This document shows positions 1-5,550 of a DNA stretch of 35,188 nt, piece by piece. The stretch lies in IMG/VR virus record IMGVR_UViG_3300042691_008953, positions 1 through 35,188 of that record, one strand, 5' to 3'. The notes beneath the pieces were generated by a model. It searched no databases. It was not told the DNA's origin and saw only the letters and a list, made by a program, of their open reading frames with translations. The position numbers and the translations under genes are program-made. This DNA comes from a virus. Within the stretch, counting starts at the first letter, position 1; each line of letters starts with the position of its first letter.

Positions 1-2
1 AA

Positions 3-149
3 GAGTTCTATAACGAACGAGAATGTTCTAATGGGCAGGTAGACTACGAGTTAGCAATTCCTTATTGCTCTTCTAGAATCAAGCGTATGCGGGCTGCTGA
101 AGATGTTTACGTACAGCAGTGGCTTAACAAACTAGGCAAGCCTAAGTGA
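3..149 (+). CDS. 3' end of an unidentified gene (partial)
   Basis: An open frame enters from the left edge in frame 3 and ends at TGA 147-149, giving the last 48 residues of a protein (ending WLNKLGKPK). The fragment has a CSSRIKRMRAAEDVY segment that looks helical and basic. I do not recognise the family. It is followed by about 80 bp with promoter-like and inverted-repeat sequence before the metallophosphoesterase gene, so it probably ends the transcription unit to its left. Both other forward frames hit stops within the first 45 bases, which supports this frame. Confidence 0.6.
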   Translation, partial: EFYNERECSNGQVDYELAIPYCSSRIKRMRAAEDVYVQQWLNKLGKPK

Positions 150-196
150 GTCTTTACACTCCCTATGTGGATAACTTTTATTCCCGTGTAGATGTT

Positions 197-224
197 TTGC
201 ATAATTGGTTATGCAAGTTACAAT
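197..224 (+). promoter_or_regulatory. Inverted repeat and candidate promoter before the phosphoesterase gene
   Basis: A perfect 8-bp inverted repeat, TTGCATAA-ttgg-TTATGCAA, spans 197-216. TACAAT at 219-224 matches the sigma-70 -10 box in five of six positions, and TTGCAT at 197-202 is a weak -35 at 16-bp spacing. Transcription from it would begin near 231, which is the GTG start of the next gene. The half-site TTATGCA is the same heptamer that is repeated four times at 4266-4304, so one protein may bind both places. Promoter assignment is inference. Confidence 0.4.
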
Positions 225-230
225 TTGTGA

Positions 231-929
231 GTGAACAAAAAAAAAGACAATTATCTCTGGATAACTGACTATCACTCTCCATATGGACATAAGAGAGCAT
301 TAGAATTTTGCGTATCACTTCAAGATGAGTTTGATATACCTCCTGAAAATGTCTACTGCGCTGGAGATTTTGAAGATGCGTATATGTTCAATAATTATTT
401 TAAGTCTCCAGATAGAAAGCACACTTCTCTACAAGAAATAGATGCTGTTAGAGAAGAAATAAAAGAGTGGGGTAGGGCATTCCCATTGCTTCACATGTGC
501 ACAAGTAATCACGGTTCAAGACTGTATAAACGCGCATTAGAGGCTGAGCTTCCATCAGTTGTTTTAAAGGGTATGCAAGAAATTTTTGCTTATCCCAAAA
601 AATGGACACTCAAAGAAGAGTACATTGTTTGTGCAACAAAGCAGGAATTTCTTTTAACTCATGGAGAAGGATTCTCTGGAGTTAAGGGCCATATTGACGC
701 TGCTCTAGCTAATGGAATTTCCACAGCGATTGGTCATTTGCATAGTTTTGCAGGTGTTTCTCATATTAAAACAAAACACCAAGACCTTTGGGCTATGAAC
801 GGTGGATGCCTGATAGACCAAGATTCATTTGCTTTTGAGTACGCAAAGAATTCTAAATTTAAGGCTACAATAGGGTCAGGTGTCATACTTGACGGTGGGA
901 GATGGCCAATTTTTGTGCCTTTAATATAG
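231..929 (+). CDS. Calcineurin-like metallophosphoesterase
   Basis: This 232-residue protein carries the motif series of the calcineurin-like metallophosphoesterase superfamily in order: D13-x-H15, G45-D46, N93-H94-G95, H144-G145 and G168-H169-x-H171. These residues bind two metal ions that hydrolyse phosphoesters (nucleic acid, nucleotide or protein phosphate); the substrate cannot be read from sequence. It is single-domain, shorter than SbcD or Mre11 nucleases, and has no signal peptide. The start must be GTG 231: a stop in the same frame lies immediately upstream (228-230), and no ATG precedes the first catalytic motif. No Shine-Dalgarno is visible, which fits a leaderless mRNA starting at the GTG. 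Confidence 0.85.
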   Translation: MNKKKDNYLWITDYHSPYGHKRALEFCVSLQDEFDIPPENVYCAGDFEDAYMFNNYFKSPDRKHTSLQEIDAVREEIKEWGRAFPLLHMCTSNHGSRLYKRALEAELPSVVLKGMQEIFAYPKKWTLKEEYIVCATKQEFLLTHGEGFSGVKGHIDAALANGISTAIGHLHSFAGVSHIKTKHQDLWAMNGGCLIDQDSFAFEYAKNSKFKATIGSGVILDGGRWPIFVPLI

Positions 930-933
930 CATT

Positions 934-1155
934 ATGAAATTCAAAATTGGCAATCTTGTTTCTCTTACCTTCAAAGATCACACAAATTGGATGGAAACTG
1001 TTGAGTGTACAGTAGTGGGAAAGATTGTTAAACTTCACAAAGATTACATTGTTGTTAGGTCTTGGCACTGTCACGGTCGAGATGACGAAGACAATAACCA
1101 CGAACAATTTTCTATAATAAAGTCTACAATTATTCATTGTCGCACACTTCGTTAA
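934..1155 (+). CDS. Small hypothetical protein, beta-rich
   Basis: A 73-residue basic protein that starts only 4 bp after the phosphoesterase stop, so it is probably co-transcribed with it. Its N-terminal half (KIGNLVSLTFKDHTNWMETV, then a VVGKIVKL strand pattern) looks like a small SH3-like or KOW-like beta barrel. This is a pattern impression, not a family match. Its last 26 bp overlap the 3' end of the convergent HTH-like gene on the minus strand. The function is unknown. Confidence 0.55.
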   Translation: MKFKIGNLVSLTFKDHTNWMETVECTVVGKIVKLHKDYIVVRSWHCHGRDDEDNNHEQFSIIKSTIIHCRTLR

Positions 1156-1402
1156 CTTTTAAGTCACGAATGCCCTTCCAAGAGATAATCTCACTCCAGT
1201 GAACAAAATCAACTCCAAGACGCTTGCCCATTTTAAACAAAGTGCTTGGCTCCATTTTTAACCTTCTAGCCGCGGCTCTTAGATAAAAATGTTTATTTCG
1301 ATTCATGATGTCTCTGCGTAATTCGTCGAGAGCTTCAAACATTCCTTCTTTATGAGCTATAGCAATATAGTCTTTATTATTTTTTGGCGTATATCTTTTC
1401 AT
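1130..1402 (-). CDS. HTH-like small DNA-binding candidate
   Basis: This 90-residue protein is the last gene of the leftward operon. Residues about 38-65 (FYLRAAARRLKMEPSTLFKM and onward) have the alternation expected of a helix-turn-helix: an alanine-rich helix, a turn, then a basic recognition-like helix. The start ATG overlaps the stop of the nuclease gene upstream by 4 bp (ATGA), indicating translational coupling. Its 3' end overlaps the convergent gene by 26 bp, so no terminator separates them. It could be a regulator of this operon or simply a nuclease-associated DNA binder; neither is shown. Confidence 0.6.
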   Translation of the reverse strand: MKRYTPKNNKDYIAIAHKEGMFEALDELRRDIMNRNKHFYLRAAARRLKMEPSTLFKMGKRLGVDFVHWSEIISWKGIRDLKVNEVCDNE

Positions 1403-1974
1403 CTTTTATCCTTTATAAATTCCTTAAACGCTTCTGGCTTCATTAAACACGAGTATTTGATGCGGAATCCGTCGGCTCTCTGCTGGTATTTTCCAAAGTC
1501 TGTTCCTTTGGCTACAAAAACAATGTCTGGATTTTCTTCCTTCACGGTACGCAGAAACCTACTAACGGATATGAAGCCAATAATTTCAGCAACTAAAGTA
1601 ATTTTGTTTAGTGATACGAAAGCTATAATTTTATTTCCAGCATTGTGAAACTGGTGGCTCGAAGTGCTTGCAATGTCTCCAATGTACGAGTCGTCACAGT
1701 AAACATTGCGCATCTTAGTTTTTACTTCGATGCTGTATTTGTTATCCATCCCAAAAGTGAGATCATATTTGTATGAATTATCCAGCTTCATATCTAAATA
1801 ATCAGCAACAATCATTTCTCCGATTTTAGAGTCAACTCTGTTAGCTGGTCCCAAAATGGAATTATTGATGACTACTTTTGAGAAGTTTTCTTCGTCACAT
1901 ATCCTCTGAGCTTCCAGCCTTATTTTGCTGTAGTCTACCCGCACGAATCCAAATTTGTTTTTCTCTAAGCTCAT
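1399..1974 (-). CDS. PD-(D/E)XK-type nuclease candidate
   Basis: A 191-residue protein with the layout of the restriction-endonuclease-like PD-(D/E)XK fold. It has a helix carrying E53 (IGEMIVADYL), then D71 in KYDLTF, then E83-V-K85 in the strand YSIEVKTK, followed by an alternating beta/alpha region. The D...E-x-K triad would bind Mg2+ and cut DNA. The N-terminal 45 residues precede the core and may contact DNA. GGGAGAAT just before ATG 1974 is a good ribosome site and fixes the start, even though it lies 80 bp inside the HNH gene in another frame. The target specificity is unknown, and an RNA or DNA substrate cannot be distinguished. Confidence 0.65.
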   Translation of the reverse strand: MSLEKNKFGFVRVDYSKIRLEAQRICDEENFSKVVINNSILGPANRVDSKIGEMIVADYLDMKLDNSYKYDLTFGMDNKYSIEVKTKMRNVYCDDSYIGDIASTSSHQFHNAGNKIIAFVSLNKITLVAEIIGFISVSRFLRTVKEENPDIVFVAKGTDFGKYQQRADGFRIKYSCLMKPEAFKEFIKDKR

Positions 1975-2206
1975 AATTCTCCCATTTGTCGGTAACAGGG
2001 TCTAAGGTCCAGTCATTTTCTTGAAGCCATTTTCTAATTTCAGAAAATTTATTTGCCATGTATTTAGTTCCCATAGCGTGTGACATTATGTGATGGTAGC
2101 GGCATAAACTGATTTTGTTTTGTTCTTCGTGCTCTAGCTCTGGTGAAGCTTTTCTCGTGTAAACGTGATGATACTCTCCAATGAAATTACAAAGAAGGCA
2201 CTTCAT
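1895..2206 (-). CDS. HNH endonuclease-like protein
   Basis: A 103-residue protein with an HNH/beta-beta-alpha-metal nuclease pattern: C3-x2-C6, the H13-H14 pair in EYHHV, N30, then C35-x2-H38-H39 and H43. The cysteines and outer histidines would hold structural zinc, and H14, N30 and H39 would form the catalytic centre. Its ATG shares ATGA with the stop of the small membrane-protein gene upstream. Its C-terminal 27 residues are read in a different frame across the start of the PD-(D/E)XK gene. It differs clearly from the homing-type HNH at 7955-8662, being much shorter and without the CxCxCG module. Confidence 0.7.
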   Translation of the reverse strand: MKCLLCNFIGEYHHVYTRKASPELEHEEQNKISLCRYHHIMSHAMGTKYMANKFSEIRKWLQENDWTLDPVTDKWENYELREKQIWIRAGRLQQNKAGSSEDM

Positions 2207-2343
2207 TTTAAAGATACCGCTAATAGAATAGCAATCAGTAAAAAAATAACGGCAAAGTGAAAATTAGTTAGAATTAACCAAACTCCAGCAATAACTAAGC
2301 AAACAAAAAATAATGACAAAAATAATGACAAAAATAATTCCAT
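2203..2343 (-). CDS. 46-residue two-helix membrane protein
   Basis: This short frame begins at ATG 2343, preceded by AAAGGAAATTTT, a good ribosome site, and ends with a TGA that overlaps the ATG of the HNH gene (ATGA). The product starts MELFLSLFLSLFFVCLVIAG and is almost wholly hydrophobic. There are two membrane segments (about residues 3-23 and 28-45) around a short W-L-I-L-T-N-F-H turn. The size and hairpin topology are like a small holin or an inner-membrane inhibitor peptide, but it lies in the recombination/nuclease operon rather than beside the endolysin. The DNA contains a short tandem repeat (taatgacaaaaa twice) that encodes FLSLFLSL. Function unknown. Confidence 0.6.
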   Translation of the reverse strand: MELFLSLFLSLFFVCLVIAGVWLILTNFHFAVIFLLIAILLAVSLK

Positions 2344-2362
2344 AAAATTTCCTTTAAAAGAT

Positions 2363-2398
2363 GCTCCCAACTTATAGCCGCATCTACAAGCTGGGAGC
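2363..2398. other. Hairpin and inverted repeats between ERF and small membrane genes
   Basis: GCTCCCAACTT and AAGCTGGGAGC form an 11-bp inverted repeat with one mismatch (G-T wobble) around a 14-base loop. The rest of this 134-bp gap holds TCTGCGCAGA, a perfect 10-bp palindrome at 2407-2416, and the arms CTATCG/CGATAG at 2420-2425 and 2440-2445. On the minus strand the hairpin is followed by ATCTTTT and then the ribosome site of the membrane-protein gene. It could therefore attenuate or protect the operon message between its upstream and downstream parts. A TTGACA also lies on the minus strand in front of it. Confidence 0.35.
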
Positions 2399-2477
2399 TT
2401 GTCAACTCTGCGCAGAAGACTATCGGCAAGCGGTTAGCGCGATAGAATGAGCAAACTGCGATCAGAGCGGAGACACA

Positions 2478-3164
2478 TTACATAGGCAAGTTGCCAAGAT
2501 AAGGCTTGTTCTTGCCGAGAAACTCGCAAAGATCGTCATACTGTTTGCGAGAAAGATTTTTAGATGAATCAAGACCGTTGAACTTTTCTCTCATGATATT
2601 CTTAACTTCATCATTTGACCAGCCATTTACAGAAGCGATTGTATGAAGTCTTTTCAGTTGAGCCTCAGAAGGTCCAAGCACTGTTTTAGGTTCGCTAAAA
2701 GTCTTTGGAGCTTCAAACTTCTTAGGTGCTTCGTATTGCTTCGGCTCTGGCGAATCGTTTTCAGGGTCTTTGTCGTCTTCTGTTGGAATGGAGAACAATT
2801 GAACTAAAGCATATTTATGAGCAATGGCCATAGCTTTATTTGAAGACTTATCTCCAGAATCCATACCTTCTCCTATAGTTACTGCTTTTACATTTGAGCC
2901 GTCTTCTGCAAAAAATGTAAACTCTATTTTAAAAATAGATGTTGATAAAACTCCACCAGATTTTGATGGTTTTTCGATTCTTTGTTCTGATAGTACGTTT
3001 GTTGTAGAAAATACCTTATACTTTGCAAGTAATGGATGAAGTTCGTTGTAAACATCGTCTATGCCTCTAAATTTATATCCCTGAGATTGATTGTTGCGAT
3101 TCTTTGAAATGGCATTGATCTCTGACATAATAGCTGAAATTCGTTGATATATAAGGTTGTTCAT
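2478..3164 (-). CDS. erf: ERF-family single-strand annealing protein
   Basis: This 228-residue protein matches the ERF superfamily of phage recombinases. Residues 30-48 read YKFRGIDDVYNELHPLLAK, and residues 98-128 hold the signature GEGMDSGDKSSNKA followed by HKYALVQLFSIPTED. ERF proteins form rings on single-stranded DNA and anneal complementary strands during recombination and genome circularisation. A flexible, proline- and lysine-rich linker (about 131-165) joins the core to a C-terminal helical domain (about 167-222) of the kind also found in other phage annealing proteins. The start overlaps the end of the Gp157-like gene by 4 bp. No dedicated exonuclease partner is seen next to it, although two nuclease-like genes follow in the operon. 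Confidence 0.9.
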   Translation of the reverse strand: MNNLIYQRISAIMSEINAISKNRNNQSQGYKFRGIDDVYNELHPLLAKYKVFSTTNVLSEQRIEKPSKSGGVLSTSIFKIEFTFFAEDGSNVKAVTIGEGMDSGDKSSNKAMAIAHKYALVQLFSIPTEDDKDPENDSPEPKQYEAPKKFEAPKTFSEPKTVLGPSEAQLKRLHTIASVNGWSNDEVKNIMREKFNGLDSSKNLSRKQYDDLCEFLGKNKPYLGNLPM

Positions 3165-3679
3165 TTTATCTCCTTTTGTTTTGTTATCGCTCGTGCTCTG
3201 AGCGAGTAAGTCTGAATAATCTTTCCACAGCGCATGTCAATGCCATTTTCTAAGTCTTGGCGTAATCTTTCGGCGTCAACTGTGACTGTTATTTTTTCTC
3301 GTGGGTAGAGTTCTTTAGCCATAGCTTCGTCAATGACTTCAACTCTTCCCTTCGTCGGACTAAGTTTAAAAATATAAGAGTCGCCCACGAGTTCTCTAAC
3401 TTGTTTATGTAGCATGACTTGTTTGAGATGCTCTTCTGCATTTTCGAGATTTTTTTCAAGAGCTTTACGGATTTCGTAGGCTTCATTCTCTTTTCCCTTC
3501 CAGTAGTTGATTGACATTTCAATTCTGTCAAAAAAATGCTTATAACCGTCAACCTTTTCTGTGAGTGATTCAGTAAACAGTTTTAGTTTACCTTCATCTT
3601 CAGGCGATAACTCGCCTTTGCTCTCTATGAGCATGATTTCAATGTCTGCTAATTGGTGTAGGATTTCTGAAAGATTCAT
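3161..3679 (-). CDS. Siphovirus Gp157-family protein
   Basis: A 172-residue protein with the build of the Sipho_Gp157 family. It has an acidic N-terminal helix containing the GELSPEDEGKLKLF turn, a long coiled coil (about residues 40-92), then a small beta region (about 98-118) of the type YIFKLSPTKGRVEVIDE. The original streptococcal member was linked to phage resistance in its host, but the molecular role is unsettled. Genes of this family very often sit directly upstream of single-strand annealing proteins, as here, which suggests a replication or recombination role. It is coupled at both ends by 4-bp ATGA overlaps. Confidence 0.75.
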   Translation of the reverse strand: MNLSEILHQLADIEIMLIESKGELSPEDEGKLKLFTESLTEKVDGYKHFFDRIEMSINYWKGKENEAYEIRKALEKNLENAEEHLKQVMLHKQVRELVGDSYIFKLSPTKGRVEVIDEAMAKELYPREKITVTVDAERLRQDLENGIDMRCGKIIQTYSLRARAITKQKEIK

Positions 3680-3888
3680 AGGATTTTTACCTTTACTTCT
3701 AAAGTAGGGTTGTCAAGTTTTATTGTTGCAACGATTTTTTCCACACAGCACTGGCAGGAGTAAAATTCATCATCTACCAGAGCTGTGATTTCATCAGACT
3801 CGCATAGCTCGCAGTAAACGATGTCGTCTCCTTCTGGTGGATCGTAATAGCTATCTGGAACTTTTAACCATTCTTTATAGCTTGCCAT
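3676..3888 (-). CDS. Small cysteine-rich (zinc-binding-like) protein
   Basis: A 70-residue acidic protein with C26-x2-C29 (YCELCES) and C45-x-C47-C48 (SCQCCVEK), spaced as in a small zinc ribbon or knuckle. The C-terminal end (LEVKVKIL) is a likely beta strand. It begins 2 bp before the gene upstream ends its spacer and overlaps the Gp157-like gene by 4 bp, so it is translated as part of the leftward operon. No family is recognised; metal binding is inferred from cysteine spacing only. Confidence 0.6.
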   Translation of the reverse strand: MASYKEWLKVPDSYYDPPEGDDIVYCELCESDEITALVDDEFYSCQCCVEKIVATIKLDNPTLEVKVKIL

Positions 3889-3889
3889 G

Positions 3890-4159
3890 TTAGTTCCTCA
3901 CTTGCTGCAAGATTGCTTCTCTAGCTTCTGCATCTTTGAGCATTTCTTTGAAGTAGGACATTTCAAGCAAGTGATACTCTTGCATATTTTGAGCATATTC
4001 CAGAGCTTTGTCAGAGCAAGATTTAACATTGTCTTTGTTGACGATATTAGCGGCAGCCATCTTGATCTCGACTTTTGACCAGAAGTTGTATTCTTGCTGT
4101 TCTCGTTCGATGATCTTTTTAACTTTAGCTATGTGACTTGTTTCAATTGTTGTTTTCAT
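3890..4159 (-). CDS. First gene of the leftward operon, helical hypothetical
   Basis: An 89-residue, mostly helical protein (long charged helices such as IAKVKKIIEREQQEYNFWSK, and a C-terminal helix ending ILQQVRN). It is the first gene behind the leftward promoter at 4207-4235, with an excellent ribosome site, CAGGAGACAAT, before ATG 4159. The same GGAGACAATATGAAAA start context introduces the first gene of the rightward operon at 5133. The stop lies 1 bp from the start of the zinc-binding-like gene. The function is not recognised. Being first in its operon, it should be among the most strongly expressed. Confidence 0.65.
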   Translation of the reverse strand: MKTTIETSHIAKVKKIIEREQQEYNFWSKVEIKMAAANIVNKDNVKSCSDKALEYAQNMQEYHLLEMSYFKEMLKDAEAREAILQQVRN

Positions 4160-4206
4160 ATTGTCTCCTGTTTATCGGGGTTGTTTGCTCTTCCCTGATG
4201 AATGTG

Positions 4207-4235
4207 AAGGTAGATGATCTGTTTCATCCCGTCAA
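4207..4235 (-). promoter_or_regulatory. Leftward promoter with conserved leader
   Basis: Read on the minus strand: TTGACG at 4235-4230, a 17-bp spacer, then TACCTT at 4212-4207, followed at once by CACATTCATCAG and, two bases on, AAGAGCAA. An AT-rich stretch lies upstream at 4236-4265. The -35 is five of six to consensus and the -10 only three of six, so an activator may be needed. The rightward promoter at 5062-5090 has the same architecture and the same initially transcribed sequence, which is the main support for this call. Confidence 0.6.
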
Positions 4236-4265
4236 CACTTAATTCAAAATAATTTAATTATTCTT

Positions 4266-4304
4266 TTATGCACCGTATTATGCAATTATGCATTAAATTA
4301 TGCA
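4266..4304. repeat. Four direct TTATGCA repeats (operator, iteron or DnaA-box cluster)
   Basis: TTATGCA occurs at 4266-4272, 4278-4284, 4286-4292 and 4298-4304, with start-to-start steps of 12, 8 and 12. The first copy reads TTATGCACC, one base from the DnaA box consensus TTATNCACA. Next to it is a strongly AT-rich stretch (4240-4265). The cluster lies about 30-70 bp upstream of the leftward -35 and just after the end of the gene at 4311-4568. It could be an operator for the leftward promoter or an origin-type array. The same heptamer forms the inverted repeat at 197-216. Confidence 0.5.
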
Positions 4305-4310
4305 AAGGCT

Positions 4311-4568
4311 CTATAAGTCGCTCAGATAGCCGTAGCCTTCTTTTAGAGCTTCTGGCTCTTCGTCTGCTTGAATCGCTATATTGAGCCTCTGGTGCTGTTT
4401 AGAGAGCAAATAAGGCAATAGGCTGACTTGGGATGCGTCTATGTCGAAAGATACCCTGATACCACCGTCTACAGTAGTTCTAGCTGACTGGAATATGGCT
4501 TGTAGCGTTATGATCTCAGATTGTTTTTTCTTGGTCATAAAAATAATTTCTAGCCCTACTCTTTGCAT
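4311..4568 (-). CDS. Hypothetical protein upstream of the leftward promoter
   Basis: Up to 85 residues; a start at the internal ATG 4538 (residue 11, MTKKKQSE) would give 75. Neither start has a convincing ribosome site, although AGGG lies 14 bases before the internal one. The product has two beta-strand-like stretches around a GG turn (RTTVDGGIRVSFDIDASQVS) and a helical LLPYLLSKQHQRLNIAIQ segment, with an acidic tail. I do not recognise the family. It lies upstream of the leftward promoter, so it needs its own transcription start in the non-coding region to its right. Confidence 0.5.
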   Translation of the reverse strand: MQRVGLEIIFMTKKKQSEIITLQAIFQSARTTVDGGIRVSFDIDASQVSLLPYLLSKQHQRLNIAIQADEEPEALKEGYGYLSDL

Positions 4569-5061
4569 TGCGCAAATTTCAGGCTAGATTAGATTTTACT
4601 ACGAATCTGGAATCAATTTAACATATTTTGAGTCTGGGTAAAGAGCAAAGCTGTCAAGATTACTTGATGGCAGTGTAGGCAAGAGCGTTGTGAAGCTCAT
4701 AGAGGCACTAAAAAGAACTCTATCCAGATTCACGCTACCTGTTGAGGAACTCAGTTCAGCAAGAGGGACAGCATGAGAGTGACAGCAGCAACTAGAGCAT
4801 AAGACCTCAAAGACTGCCCATCCCCATAGTCGGGGTATCTCCGAGAAGGTTAAAGCCCTTCACCATAGGGACTATCTGCTATAGACAAAAAAGTGGCTCT
4901 TGCTATAGGCAAGTTCCCTACCCATTTCCGAATCTAGTTCTGCAAGTGGGAGAATCCCACATTCCCCTGATTATTTTTTATATAAAAATACCCTAACAGT
5001 GTTCGAGCTTGGCACTTAGACTCAGAGTGTTACAGCCCAAAAGAATTATTTAAAGTATCTG
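4569..5061. other. Non-coding divergent control region
   Basis: About 490 bp without a supportable gene; with the adjoining promoter and leader, the gene-free stretch is 4569-5132. It has short hairpins: TCAAG/CTTGA (4654-4667), CCCC-atagtc-GGGG (4822-4835), GAAGG/CCTTC (4845-4861) and GTGGGA-gaa-TCCCAC (4946-4960). A 12-base near-repeat, TGCTATAGACAA (4877-4888) and TGCTATAGGCAA (4901-4912), is followed by an AT-rich block (4971-4990). Short frames exist (for example 4642-4776) but lack an ATG and a ribosome site. The structure density fits a replication origin, an untranslated RNA or a multi-site regulatory region. I cannot tell which. Confidence 0.45.
4946..4960. terminator. Short perfect hairpin next to an AT-rich block
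   Basis: GTGGGA-gaa-TCCCAC is a perfect 6-bp stem with a three-base loop. A run of T begins about 12 bases after it on the plus strand (4973-4979), which is further than in a classic intrinsic terminator. It could stop a transcript coming from the left before the rightward promoter. Equally it could be a structural element beside an AT-rich unwinding region. Confidence 0.3.
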
Positions 5062-5090
5062 TTGACAGCAGGAAACGCTTCCAATAGGTT
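5062..5090 (+). promoter_or_regulatory. Rightward early promoter with conserved leader
   Basis: TTGACA at 5062-5067 is a perfect -35. A 17-bp spacer leads to TAGGTT at 5085-5090, followed by CACATTCATCAG and AAGAGCAA. AT-rich sequence (5041-5058) lies upstream. The -10 is poor (TA...T), as in the mirror promoter at 4207-4235. The two share the -35, the spacer length and about 22 of 24 bases after the -10. It drives the rightward small-gene operon starting at 5133. Confidence 0.6.
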
Positions 5091-5132
5091 CACATTCATC
5101 AGCAAAGAGCAACTAGCTGAAAAGGAGACAAT

Positions 5133-5336
5133 ATGAAAAAACTAACAGCACAACAAATCAACTTAGCAATGGCACAACTTCAGCTTAAACAAGCAAACGA
5201 AAGATACGACTTGCTGAGAGAGTTAAACGAAAAATGTCTGAAGGCAGAGCGATCAGAAGTTAAACACTATCTTGATGTAATACAAAACACCATTAACACC
5301 ATTGAAGATACCATTCAAAAGTTGAGCGGTAACTAA
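5133..5336 (+). CDS. First gene of the rightward operon, helical hypothetical
   Basis: A 67-residue protein predicted to be two long amphipathic helices (ITAQQ-type start, then LKQANERYDLLRELNEKCLK and LDVIQNTINTIEDTIQKL), so probably a small coiled-coil dimer. AAAAGGAGACAAT before the ATG is a strong ribosome site and matches the leader of the leftward operon. It is the first gene behind the rightward promoter, so high early expression is expected. No family is recognised. Confidence 0.65.
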   Translation: MKKLTAQQINLAMAQLQLKQANERYDLLRELNEKCLKAERSEVKHYLDVIQNTINTIEDTIQKLSGN

Positions 5337-5337
5337 A

Positions 5338-5550
5338 ATGAAACTATCTAAAAAAGACACTTACAGCTTGACACAATCAATCAAAGAAATTCCAGACAAT
5401 CAGCTTCGAGATATTAAATTTACACTCAACTTTAGATACTTAGGACATATGCAAAAGAATCATCAAGAAGCAGCAGACTCCGCGCATAATCTAATCGCTG
5501 AGATAAAAAAAGAACTACAATCCAGAAGCAAGAAAAATGAAAACACCTAA
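5338..5550 (+). CDS. Small hypothetical protein
   Basis: A 70-residue basic protein starting 1 bp after the previous stop, so translationally coupled. It has an N-terminal helix-rich part (DTYSLTQSIKEIPDNQLRDI) and a C-terminal lysine-rich tail (KKELQSRSKKNENT). Its last 14 bp overlap the start of the next gene. The function is not recognised. Confidence 0.55.
   Translation: MKLSKKDTYSLTQSIKEIPDNQLRDIKFTLNFRYLGHMQKNHQEAADSAHNLIAEIKKELQSRSKKNENT

Noticed and set aside
883-1137. 84-residue minus-strand frame across the phosphoesterase/small-gene junction
   Set aside because: It is antisense to two better-supported genes and has no family features.
4266-4304. CRISPR-like array
   Set aside because: The repeats are only 7 bases long with 1- to 5-base spacers, which fits protein binding sites or iterons, not CRISPR.
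4642-4776. Short open frame with protein-like composition in the control region
   Set aside because: It has no ATG and no ribosome site, only a GTG at 4690 that leaves 28 residues, so it is not supportable as a gene.
4996-5040. tRNA-like GTTCGAGC segment
   Set aside because: No acceptor stem, anticodon arm or CCA-adjacent pairing could be built around it. I saw no tRNA gene elsewhere on either strand.
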